Shown here one piece after another: positions 7,389 to 14,175 of a stretch of 64,000 nucleotides of DNA. The notes under the pieces were generated by a model. The model saw only the letters and a list, made by a program, of their open reading frames with translations, ran no database searches and was not told where the DNA came from. Location: positions 88,754-152,753 of the forward strand of contig CAMCYI010000007.1 in the NCBI GenBank assembly GCA_945883845.1, read 5' to 3'. Position 1 is the stretch's first letter. Each line of letters starts with the position of its first letter. The position numbers were made by a program, and so were the translations under genes. The DNA is from Bacteriovorax stolpii (lineage in GTDB: Bacteria > Bdellovibrionota > Bacteriovoracia > Bacteriovoracales > Bacteriovoracaceae).

Positions 7389-8192
7389 ATGTTGAAGCCC
7401 TCGCCGCAAGCGGGGGTTTCTTGTTTTCTCCTCTTGATCTTTTTCACCGCCTGCGGAAGTTTCGTTATCCCATTCAGCAAATCGAAAAAAGATTCTCTTC
7501 TTCCGGATGACTATCAGGCTTCATCACGTCAGGACTATGCGGATCAGATGGCGGGACTCAAGCGGGCCTTTCTTGAAACTCCTGGTATAAAGACGATCAA
7601 GCTTGATGCAGCCGTAGCAACGTATCTGCAGAAAATTTGCAATGAACTGATTTCGAAAAATGAAATTTTTTTCAAGGATCTAAATACGGCCAATGTCACA
7701 ATTCTTGAAACTGAAACGCCCTTACATTTTTCATTACCCAGGGGGGAGTTTTTTCTCTCTCGTGGATTAATTTCAAAGTACATGAAACATGAAAGCATGC
7801 TTGTAAGTGTGCTTGCATACGAACTTGTACGAAGTGAAAAACTTCTTTATCCGAAAGCTTCTGTTGTTCCGGTGGGATTTATCTCACTCGAAAGAATTCT
7901 TGCCTTCAATCGACTTCCGCTCGATTCCAAGATGGAAGTCCACAAGTGGGCTTTTCATATAGCGACGAGAAGTGGCTATGACGGTGAATATTATCTTTCT
8001 TATCTGCAGATGCAGAACAGGAACACCGCAGATTTTCTTTTGAACGTTGGAGATGTTAACCAGATTAACCGTGAAGAGTCTCTCTTCAAGGCTTTTCTGA
8101 TTAAGAATCCTCAGCCGGACACTATGACAAAACAAAACTCATCAAAAGAATTTTATACATTACTCAACCGGATGAGAGACGGAGTCCTATGA
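7389..8192 (+). CDS. M48-like lipoprotein lacking the zinc-binding histidines
   Basis: Lipoprotein signal with lipobox FTAC (Cys22). The body follows the layout of outer-membrane M48 metallopeptidases such as BepA/LoiP: an N-terminal helical part, then LPRGEFFLSRGLI (the usual 'LPGGYIFVTRGLL' strand and helix) and SMLVSVLAYELVRSE where active members have VLAHELxH. Both zinc histidines are replaced (Tyr144 and Arg148); the Glu between them is kept. The ATG at 7389 is preferred; a GTG at 7347 would overlap the LysM gene. Neither has a good ribosome site. It overlaps amgK by 4 bases (ATGA). Probably a non-catalytic chaperone or binding protein (inference). Confidence 0.7.
   Translation: MLKPSPQAGVSCFLLLIFFTACGSFVIPFSKSKKDSLLPDDYQASSRQDYADQMAGLKRAFLETPGIKTIKLDAAVATYLQKICNELISKNEIFFKDLNTANVTILETETPLHFSLPRGEFFLSRGLISKYMKHESMLVSVLAYELVRSEKLLYPKASVVPVGFISLERILAFNRLPLDSKMEVHKWAFHIATRSGYDGEYYLSYLQMQNRNTADFLLNVGDVNQINREESLFKAFLIKNPQPDTMTKQNSSKEFYTLLNRMRDGVL
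7395..7427 (+). terminator. Terminator-like hairpin inside the first codons of the M48-like gene
   Basis: CCCTCGC (7398-7404) pairs with GCGGGGG (7410-7416, one G-U pair) around a 5-base loop, extended by AAG/TTT, and is followed by TTTCTTGTTTT. It has the form of a Rho-independent terminator for the LysM gene but lies at codons 3-12 of the next coding sequence. Confidence 0.55.
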
Positions 8193-9220
8193 AACCAGAG
8201 CAGGCAGAACAGTTCTACATTGAAGAGCTCTTCAACAAGACACAAGACAAGGACATCCTGAAAGACGTGAAGCTCCAGGAAATTGATAAGCTCACGGGTG
8301 ATGCGTCTACGAGACGCTATTATAGAATTTTTACAACCAAAGACAGTTATGTGGTTTGCCTAGATAATCCGTTTGATAACGAGATGGAAAAGCACCCGTT
8401 CCTTTCTGTTCAACAATTCCTGTCTGACAGTAACGTGAAAGTTCCCCGCATTTTGGACCACAATCTCCCGCGCGGATATTCACTGCAGGAAGATCTTGGT
8501 AACGAAACTTTGCTTCATAGAATCGCAGGAATTACTTCCAGTGAGGAAGAATTTACGATTTATAAAAAAATCATAGATCAACTGCTCGAACTCCACCGCA
8601 TTCCAAAGTCAGCGGTGACAAATCCAAATCTCTTTCAGATGAGTTTCGATTATCAGAAGTACATGGATGAAACAAGATTTACATTTAAGTACTTCCTGAA
8701 CTTCTTTTACAAGAATCACGACGAAAGTCTCATCCAGGAACTTGAAGGACTCTTTGAACCCATCATGAAAAGATTGGCGTCTCAGAAAATGGTCATTACG
8801 CATAGGGATTTCCATTCGCGGAATATCATGGCCCGGAAGAACGATTTTATCTTCATCGATTTCCAGGATGCGCGCTGGGGAATTCCTCAGTATGACCTGG
8901 TTTCTCTCCTTGAGGATTGTTATTACGAACTTCGCACCGATAACCGTGAGAAACTGAAGAGATACTATTTCGATAACCTCAATGCCTCCATTCATGGGCA
9001 GAAAAGTTATGAAGAATTTGAATCATATTATCGTGACATGACAATCCAGCGTGTGTTCAAGGCCGTTGGTAGCTTCTGCTACATTTACAACTGGCGTAAG
9101 GATGATCGTTATTTGAAATATATTGGTTTTGCTATGGAAAAAATCCGTCTCGTGATGATGGATGATCCAAGATATGCGGACCTCAAGAAAAAACTCTTTC
9201 AACACTATTATGCAAATTGA
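8189..9220 (+). CDS. amgK: AmgK-like cell-wall amino-sugar kinase (aminoglycoside phosphotransferase fold)
   Basis: Phosphotransferase of the APH/choline kinase fold. Motifs are ITHRDFHSRNIM (Brenner box, catalytic Asp) and IFIDFQDARWGIPQYDLVSLL (metal-binding DFQD). Its neighbour by an 11-base overlap is a MurU-like uridylyltransferase, the known partner of AmgK. In Pseudomonas, AmgK phosphorylates N-acetylmuramic acid or N-acetylglucosamine at C1, and MurU converts the product to the UDP sugar, which bypasses de novo MurNAc synthesis and fosfomycin. The 343 residues match AmgK. The substrate rests on the pairing and general similarity, not on diagnostic residues. Confidence 0.82.
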   Translation: MKPEQAEQFYIEELFNKTQDKDILKDVKLQEIDKLTGDASTRRYYRIFTTKDSYVVCLDNPFDNEMEKHPFLSVQQFLSDSNVKVPRILDHNLPRGYSLQEDLGNETLLHRIAGITSSEEEFTIYKKIIDQLLELHRIPKSAVTNPNLFQMSFDYQKYMDETRFTFKYFLNFFYKNHDESLIQELEGLFEPIMKRLASQKMVITHRDFHSRNIMARKNDFIFIDFQDARWGIPQYDLVSLLEDCYYELRTDNREKLKRYYFDNLNASIHGQKSYEEFESYYRDMTIQRVFKAVGSFCYIYNWRKDDRYLKYIGFAMEKIRLVMMDDPRYADLKKKLFQHYYAN

Positions 9221-10163
9221 TTACTGTTTAATACTTGCGGCTGGCTTCGGAACGCGCATGGGTGCTATCGGACAGAAGCTCCCAAAGGTTCTCTGGCCTG
9301 TCTTTGAAAAATCTCTTCTCGAGCTACAGGTTGCCTATGCCCGTAGTCTGGGAGCTTCAAAGATCTTTATCAACCTTCACTATATGGGCGAGGAAATTGA
9401 AACGTACTGTAAATCGAGGCCCGCCTTCGAAGGGGTAGAGTTTCTCTGGGAAAAGCCGGATATTCTCGATATTGGTGGAGCGGTTCATAATCTCGCTGCC
9501 CGTCCTGGTGTGAAGTATAAGGGAAAACTTCTGGTACTGAATGCAGATCAGTTTTTTTACATCAAGAAAGATGATCTCCTCCGATATCTCGAACCTTTTA
9601 AAAAATCGCCAGCTGCACTTTTCACTTTTTGGGTAAACACATCTCTTGGATATAACGCTCTTGAGATGAATACAGATCGATCTGTGAAAGCGATCATTAA
9701 GAACAAGGATCTTCCTCCGGGAAAAACGATCGAGACATATACCGGAATTTCGTACGTCGACCTTGCTCAGCTAGATAAAATTTCTGGCAAGAGTGCTTTC
9801 TTCGACTCAGTATGTCCGTTCGAAAAGAAAAAAATTCCAGCGATCCTTCTGACGAATGTTGATTACTGGGATTTCGGAACTGTAAAAAGGTTCTGGGAAA
9901 CAACATTCCATATCCTGGAAACCTATCGTACTCATTCAAATCATCCATTTTTGCGTTTCCTCGTAGCCGAGAGAGCGATAAAAACCTGGAAGATCAATCT
10001 AAACCAACTTTCTTATCATGCGAAATCACCACGTGTTGTGAACTTGAATCCGGATGAGAATCCCGCCGTACTAGGACCTTCAATTATTCTTGAAAAAGGA
10101 CAGCCGAAGAAAATGGAGATCGGGGGAATCTGGTGGCACGATATTGGAGAAGAAGTTAAGTGA
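9210..10163 (+). CDS. murU: MurU-like N-acetylmuramate 1-phosphate uridylyltransferase
   Basis: Nucleotidyltransferase of the NDP-sugar pyrophosphorylase family. It begins with LILAAGFGTRMGAIGQKLPK, the nucleotide-binding loop with the activating Arg and Lys, followed by LLVLNADQFF for the metal-binding Asp and DYWDFGTVKRF near the end of the catalytic domain. ATG 9210 overlaps the amgK stop (ATGCAAATTGA). At 317 residues it is about 90 longer than Pseudomonas MurU; the extra C-terminal part contains no recognised motif. It converges with the small ferredoxin, overlapping by 8 bases. Confidence 0.82.
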   Translation: MQIDYCLILAAGFGTRMGAIGQKLPKVLWPVFEKSLLELQVAYARSLGASKIFINLHYMGEEIETYCKSRPAFEGVEFLWEKPDILDIGGAVHNLAARPGVKYKGKLLVLNADQFFYIKKDDLLRYLEPFKKSPAALFTFWVNTSLGYNALEMNTDRSVKAIIKNKDLPPGKTIETYTGISYVDLAQLDKISGKSAFFDSVCPFEKKKIPAILLTNVDYWDFGTVKRFWETTFHILETYRTHSNHPFLRFLVAERAIKTWKINLNQLSYHAKSPRVVNLNPDENPAVLGPSIILEKGQPKKMEIGGIWWHDIGEEVK

Positions 10164-10344
10164 CGGCTTTTTCTTTGATGCATTCGACCGGACAGATCTC
10201 TACGCATAGACCACACAGCGTGCAACTCCATGGATCGATGGAAAATATTTTTCCATCGCTGATTACTGCCGCTTCGGGGCAGATAAGACGACAATTGTCG
10301 CACGATACGCAAATGGACGAGATTTCTAAGATAAATTGATCCAT
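10156..10344 (-). CDS. Small 2x[4Fe-4S] ferredoxin
   Basis: A 62-residue ferredoxin with two cluster-binding motifs: CVSCDNCRLICP and CTLCGLCVEICP, each CxxCxxCxxxCP. Start ATG 10344 gives the standard size. An upstream extension to 10413 would add an unrelated hydrophobic segment and is not supported. No ribosome binding site precedes the ATG, but a perfect TATAAT lies 6 bases upstream, so the message may be leaderless. The electron partner is unknown. Confidence 0.88.
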   Translation of the reverse strand: MDQFILEISSICVSCDNCRLICPEAAVISDGKIFSIDPWSCTLCGLCVEICPVECIKEKAVT

Positions 10345-10350
10345 AATCAC

Positions 10351-10378
10351 ATTATAGAGCATAAAAAAAATGGAACAA
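10351..10378 (-). promoter_or_regulatory. Promoter of the small ferredoxin, possibly giving a leaderless mRNA
   Basis: On the minus strand TTGTTC (10378-10373), a 16-base spacer and a perfect TATAAT (10356-10351) end 6 bases before the ferredoxin ATG. Transcription would begin at or next to the A of the start codon. The region also lies against the divergent PilZ-like gene, which starts 25 bases away. Confidence 0.45.
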
Positions 10379-11098
10379 TTAAAAGTCAGAAAGAAAGACA
10401 CCGTTATCCGCAATAGTATCTTTTATTTGATACTTTCCTTCCTATTTCTCTATCTCCAATATGCTTATCGCCACCAGCTTTCACCTTTTTCTATGACTTA
10501 TATGAGAAAGAGCATCGAACTTTTCTGGTACGCTGCTATTCCTCTTTTCATCACCTCTGCTCTTATTTGGTCACATCATAAATATTCAATGTGGGCATAT
10601 AGACTCTGCGCTTTTCTCATTACCTATAAAGTGATCGAAGGTCTCTTCATCGAGTTCAATAAGATCATTGTGGTCGCTCTGTTTTTTTATACCGTCATAT
10701 CCTACTTTATCTATCAGCTACTCCTCCAATACTTTACTCTGGCGAGAATCAATCCGAACTACCTCATTAGTGATCTTTTTGGGCCACTCCTTCAGAAAAT
10801 TCCCTGCGAGATCACCTGGGAAGGGAAGATTACTAGTGGCTTTCTTACGAACTGGGATGAGTCTGGTTGTTTCATCTATCTCGATGAAGCAGTCAAAGTA
10901 CCCGCGAAAGTGCACATTCGAATTTCATTCCATGGACGGGACTTTCAACAAGAAGGGGAAGTAGTTGCACACTCTGTTGATTTTCGAGGTGTTGGCGTAA
11001 AATTAGACCAAACAGGGAAGGATTTAAAGACTTTTAACTGGAGCGAGTTCATAGAACTCATCGAGGAACTTGGCTTTCAACCCAGAAGGTTACGATGA
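10370..11098 (+). CDS. Membrane protein with a C-terminal PilZ-like domain
   Basis: Residues ~15-125 contain four hydrophobic helices (starting SIFYLILSFLFLYLQ). The soluble C-terminal half (~145-235) resembles PilZ, the c-di-GMP receptor domain: a beta pattern with NWDESGCFIYL, matching the D-x-S-x-x-G box, and a final GVGVKL strand. The RxxxR motif that normally precedes it is not seen, so binding of c-di-GMP is doubtful. It overlaps the next lipoprotein gene by 4 bases (ATGA). Role unknown; a membrane response to c-di-GMP or a degenerate scaffold is likely. Confidence 0.62.
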   Translation: MEQLKVRKKDTVIRNSIFYLILSFLFLYLQYAYRHQLSPFSMTYMRKSIELFWYAAIPLFITSALIWSHHKYSMWAYRLCAFLITYKVIEGLFIEFNKIIVVALFFYTVISYFIYQLLLQYFTLARINPNYLISDLFGPLLQKIPCEITWEGKITSGFLTNWDESGCFIYLDEAVKVPAKVHIRISFHGRDFQQEGEVVAHSVDFRGVGVKLDQTGKDLKTFNWSEFIELIEELGFQPRRLR

Positions 11099-11544
11099 AA
11101 CTTACGACACTATTTATCTTGCTTACAGTTCTTTTAACACTCTCATGTGTGGACGATAAGCTTTCTCCAGAAAGTGCTTTGAAAAATTTTGTTGAAGCGC
11201 GCTTCGAAGCGGTCGTTACAAAAAACTTCGTCCTCGAGCGGGTGACAGGCAAGTTAAAGCAGGGTCTTGAGAATACTTCTGATGAAGAATTCGCAAAATT
11301 TTCGGATCTTCGAAAAATGAAAAAGGACAGTTTCAAAATCCTGACGAAGTCATGCCAGGAAAAACAATGCTTCATTACCTACTCAGTGGCCTACAAAACG
11401 AACGAAGACGATAAGACGGTTTATACGACGGAAGTGAAGAAAATTGCTGAACTTCAAAATATTGAAGGCAAATGGTTGATCGCAGATGTCAGCAATGTCA
11501 AAACCTATGTAGAGGCCATCGAGCCCATTAATCCTCTTGAATAA
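11095..11544 (+). CDS. Lipoprotein of unknown function
   Basis: A 149-residue protein with a clean lipoprotein signal (MKLTTLFILLTVLLTLSC, Cys18). The mature part starts with SPESALKNFVEARFEAV, as in many NTF2-like or DUF4878-type lipoproteins, and continues with a Cys pair (SCQEKQC) and strands ending in EGKWLIADVSNV. This layout suggests a small NTF2-like fold, but no family can be named firmly. It is translationally coupled to the PilZ-like gene (ATGA overlap). Confidence 0.7.
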   Translation: MKLTTLFILLTVLLTLSCVDDKLSPESALKNFVEARFEAVVTKNFVLERVTGKLKQGLENTSDEEFAKFSDLRKMKKDSFKILTKSCQEKQCFITYSVAYKTNEDDKTVYTTEVKKIAELQNIEGKWLIADVSNVKTYVEAIEPINPLE

Positions 11545-11587
11545 AGAATACGCTATGAAGACCGATACGATAGCAGGCGGAGGCAGA

Positions 11588-12004
11588 ATGGAAGAACGCG
11601 GTTTTCTCTCTTTTTTAGTCGATGAAACTTTGAAACTTCAGAAGTCTGGAGAAATCGAGCTCTCAAGCCTCGAGCGTAAACTCACAGATTACGGTCTTAA
11701 TTTCATCAAGGGCGAATTCATTCCGCTGGCGCAAGTTCTTCGATTTAAAACAACATTTGGCGATCTTGATATTCCTGTTAACTGGTCAGTGTTCTCCATC
11801 GATAATGCCAATGGAGCGCTTCTTGACGAGGCGAATGATGATGAACATTTTTTCGAAGTCATTCGCATGGCCTGGAACAAGAAGTTCGAAAAACTTCTCG
11901 TTACACACGCCGATGGTTTCTGTTATCTCGTAGGTCTCAAGGCAGGCGAAGATGCTCACTTGCACGATCTTCTCAATCCACAAGAATGGCTTAAAAGCGC
12001 ATAA
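11588..12004 (+). CDS. Conserved-looking hypothetical protein
   Basis: From ATG 11588 (GGAGG 4 bases upstream) the product has 138 residues; TTG 11537 and ATG 11555 lie before the ribosome site and are less likely. No signal peptide or membrane segment. The N-terminal part (SFLVDETLKLQKSGEIELSS) is helical, and the rest mixes strands and helices with conserved-looking aromatic and acidic positions (FFEVIRMAWNKKFEKLLV). I recognise no family. It ends the run of plus-strand genes and is followed by a strong terminator. Confidence 0.65.
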   Translation: MEERGFLSFLVDETLKLQKSGEIELSSLERKLTDYGLNFIKGEFIPLAQVLRFKTTFGDLDIPVNWSVFSIDNANGALLDEANDDEHFFEVIRMAWNKKFEKLLVTHADGFCYLVGLKAGEDAHLHDLLNPQEWLKSA

Positions 12005-12007
12005 AAA

Positions 12008-12037
12008 TAAAAAAGCCCTCCAAAGAGGGCTTTTCTA
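12008..12037. terminator. Bidirectional Rho-independent terminator
   Basis: AAAAGCCCTC (12011-12020) and GAGGGCTTTT (12025-12034) form a 10-bp stem with a 4-base loop, flanked by A-rich and T-rich sequence. It sits between convergent genes and can serve both. Confidence 0.9.
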
Positions 12038-12058
12038 TTCTAAGTAAGATTTTAATTC

Positions 12059-12895
12059 TTAGAGAGCAGCGTAGTACTGTTTCAGCATAGCTGAGTCGAC
12101 TTCAAGGTTTGGAGAGTTACAAACAACGTAACCTCTGCAGTCCATATCCTTGAGGGCCTTCATGAGGTCTTTCCAGTTGAACTTCGATTTCTCGAGGTTC
12201 AAATGCTTCAAGTCACCTTTGGAGTTCGAGCTGATCCCTGAAATGTGGATGTGCATTTCTTTGAGAGCATTCTTACCAAGTTCAGTTTTGAGCGTTTCCA
12301 GAGTTTCGCAAAAAGCTTTGTAGTCATTCACTGAACCTGTGCGAGCGTACAAGTGAGAGAAGTCCATACATGGCTTACAGCTTGTGACTGATTTAGAAAG
12401 AGAGATCAACTCTTCAAGTGAACCAAACTGTGATGTTTTACCAGTCAATTCAGGTCGAAGTTCGATCTCAATATCAAGACGTGAAAGTCGCTCTTCAATG
12501 ACGTTCAAAGACTTCTCTACGAGGTCAAATACATCATAAGGAGAGTCTTTCATGTAGAAAGCGGCGTGGAATGTCATCGATTCTGCACCACAAAGATCAG
12601 AGATCTTAGCAGTCTGGATAATACGCTCAACAGATGAGTCGATCTTATCCTGCTCACGAGCGTTAAGGTTGATGTAATAAGGACCATGAGACGTGAGAGG
12701 AACTCCCAGCTCGTAAGATACTTTACGCAAGGCCGATGACACTTCTTCTTTCATGCGCACGCCATGAGCGAACTCAAGCTGCATACAATCGAGACCAAGC
12801 TCGTGAATTCTCTTAACACCTTCAACCGGATTGTTTTTCTTCACGGTACTATTGGGAACACCCGCTGTACCAAAAAGAAGTCGTTCAAAACCCAT
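12059..12895 (-). CDS. Endonuclease IV-like TIM-barrel protein
   Basis: TIM-barrel protein of the AP endonuclease 2 / xylose isomerase-like group. Visible metal-ligand positions are LTSHGPYYINL, ESMTFHAAFYM, IELRPELTGK, CKPCMDFSHLYAR and HIHISGISS, the order expected for endonuclease IV-like zinc sites. ATG 12895 is preceded by AAGGGG and gives 278 residues; a TTG at 12916 lies upstream of that site. It follows the BFD-like iron-sulfur gene by 17 bases. It may repair abasic sites, but several sugar isomerases share the fold, so the substrate is unsure. Confidence 0.75.
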   Translation of the reverse strand: MGFERLLFGTAGVPNSTVKKNNPVEGVKRIHELGLDCMQLEFAHGVRMKEEVSSALRKVSYELGVPLTSHGPYYINLNAREQDKIDSSVERIIQTAKISDLCGAESMTFHAAFYMKDSPYDVFDLVEKSLNVIEERLSRLDIEIELRPELTGKTSQFGSLEELISLSKSVTSCKPCMDFSHLYARTGSVNDYKAFCETLETLKTELGKNALKEMHIHISGISSNSKGDLKHLNLEKSKFNWKDLMKALKDMDCRGYVVCNSPNLEVDSAMLKQYYAAL

Positions 12896-12912
12896 GGAAT
12901 ACCCCTTAGGAC

Positions 12913-13200
12913 TCAAAATATTTTTTTAATCCAACTATCTGCATCTTTAATACAACTCTGACATCCTCGCCCAAGTTGAAACCTCTCCTGTAAGTGATCC
13001 AGGTTTACTTCACCGAGATCAGAACAGGATAGACGTATGTCTCCCACGTTGACGCAGAAACATTCACAAATCAGGAAGTCGTTATCGAGCTTTTCTTTCT
13101 CTTTAGAAGAAAGAAAATCTTTAACATCGTCTATCTGACGAAGAAAATCCTTATCCATTTTGTCTCTGCTTTCATGCTGTGCGAAAACACCGTCTTTCAT
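12913..13200 (-). CDS. BFD-like [2Fe-2S]-binding protein
   Basis: A 95-residue protein with the BFD pattern: CECFCVNVGDIR (CxC, residues ~45-47) and, about 33 residues later, GRGCQSC (CxxC). BFD-like domains hold a [2Fe-2S] cluster and act in electron transfer, for instance in iron release from bacterioferritin. The first ~35 residues are charged and helical. ATG 13200 is used; an internal ATG at 13158 would remove the helical part. It precedes the endonuclease IV-like gene in one transcript. The partner is unknown. Confidence 0.75.
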   Translation of the reverse strand: MKDGVFAQHESRDKMDKDFLRQIDDVKDFLSSKEKEKLDNDFLICECFCVNVGDIRLSCSDLGEVNLDHLQERFQLGRGCQSCIKDADSWIKKIF

Positions 13201-13344
13201 TCTTGAAAAAGAGTTGGCCGTTTATAGCCCCAGACCGAATTTCTGTCCATGGGAAAGCCCTTTGCTTGTAATAAAGTAATACAAATAAGAATTGTGAGAT
13301 GTTAAAATAGTTGAAACAGTCTAAGAAAATCCGAGTATTAAGCT

Positions 13345-14175
13345 ATGCGAGTGACATTTTTAATCATCCTCATCTTCCTCTTCATGGCACTCTCATTTTG
13401 GGTGTCACTAAGTGGGTTCATGTTCGCTCTTGCAGCAGCTTTCCTCTTCTTGGTAGGCGTGATTACAGTGGGTTACGCAGACACATCCATCCTGTTCTAT
13501 TTGGGCGCCCGTGAAATCAGAAGCACGGACGAACCAGCATTTTTCAAGGCCGCTTCTCAGGAAGCATACAAACTCTCCGTATCACTTCCGAAACTCTATT
13601 TTTACAACGGCACACTCGATCGTGGATTCGTTCTCGAATCACGTCATACGCAAAGTCTTGTTTTAAGCAAAAGTCTTCTTGAAAATTGCAGTCCGGAAGA
13701 ACTCGATGCGATCTGCTTTGAACTTCTTCTTCAAGTTAAAAAAGGAATGGCTTCCAAGAGAACAAAAGTGATGTTCCTCCTGGGAACAATGTCGTGGGTG
13801 ACACATTCTTTTGTCTCCCTCTTCATGCGATTCATTCCTAATAAGGAAGTACGTCAATCAACGGACTGGTTTCTCAATTATCTTCTTCATCCATGGATGA
13901 ACTTGATTTTCTCCTTCACACTGGGAGAGGCATATTTTCGGAAATTAAAAAGTTTCATTCAGGATTTCCCTATCGAGGACGAGATGCTCGGTAGACTCGG
14001 ACTGAAACTCCGTCGTCCGAAAATGATTCACTCACTTCCTTCGAGAAAACTCATCGAGCTCTCCTCAATAACACGGAACACTCATTTTCAGAATATTCTG
14101 GCGTTAGAGTTTTTACCTCACGAATGGGATTTACTTTTCAGCAGCGAGGATAAGCTTAGTGCTCCACAGGTTTAA
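13345..14175 (+). CDS. HtpX-like M48 membrane protein lacking the zinc-binding histidines
   Basis: Two N-terminal membrane helices (residues ~3-45) precede a domain laid out like HtpX: SLPKLYFYNGTLDRGFV, ESRHTQSLVLSKSLLENCSPEELDAICFELLLQVKKG, then further hydrophobic helices (MFLLGTMSWVTHSFVSLF). Active HtpX has EELeAVLAHExxH; here the zinc positions are Phe125 and Leu129, with the intervening Glu126 kept. It is therefore a probable pseudoprotease. It overlaps the CHASE2 kinase gene by 17 bases, so the two are probably made together and may work together. No other family fits better. Confidence 0.65.
   Translation: MRVTFLIILIFLFMALSFWVSLSGFMFALAAAFLFLVGVITVGYADTSILFYLGAREIRSTDEPAFFKAASQEAYKLSVSLPKLYFYNGTLDRGFVLESRHTQSLVLSKSLLENCSPEELDAICFELLLQVKKGMASKRTKVMFLLGTMSWVTHSFVSLFMRFIPNKEVRQSTDWFLNYLLHPWMNLIFSFTLGEAYFRKLKSFIQDFPIEDEMLGRLGLKLRRPKMIHSLPSRKLIELSSITRNTHFQNILALEFLPHEWDLLFSSEDKLSAPQV

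Noticed and set aside
10345..10413. Upstream extension of the small ferredoxin that would add a hydrophobic segment
   Set aside because: The ferredoxin core starts at ATG 10344 and the extension covers the divergent gene's start region and the promoter.
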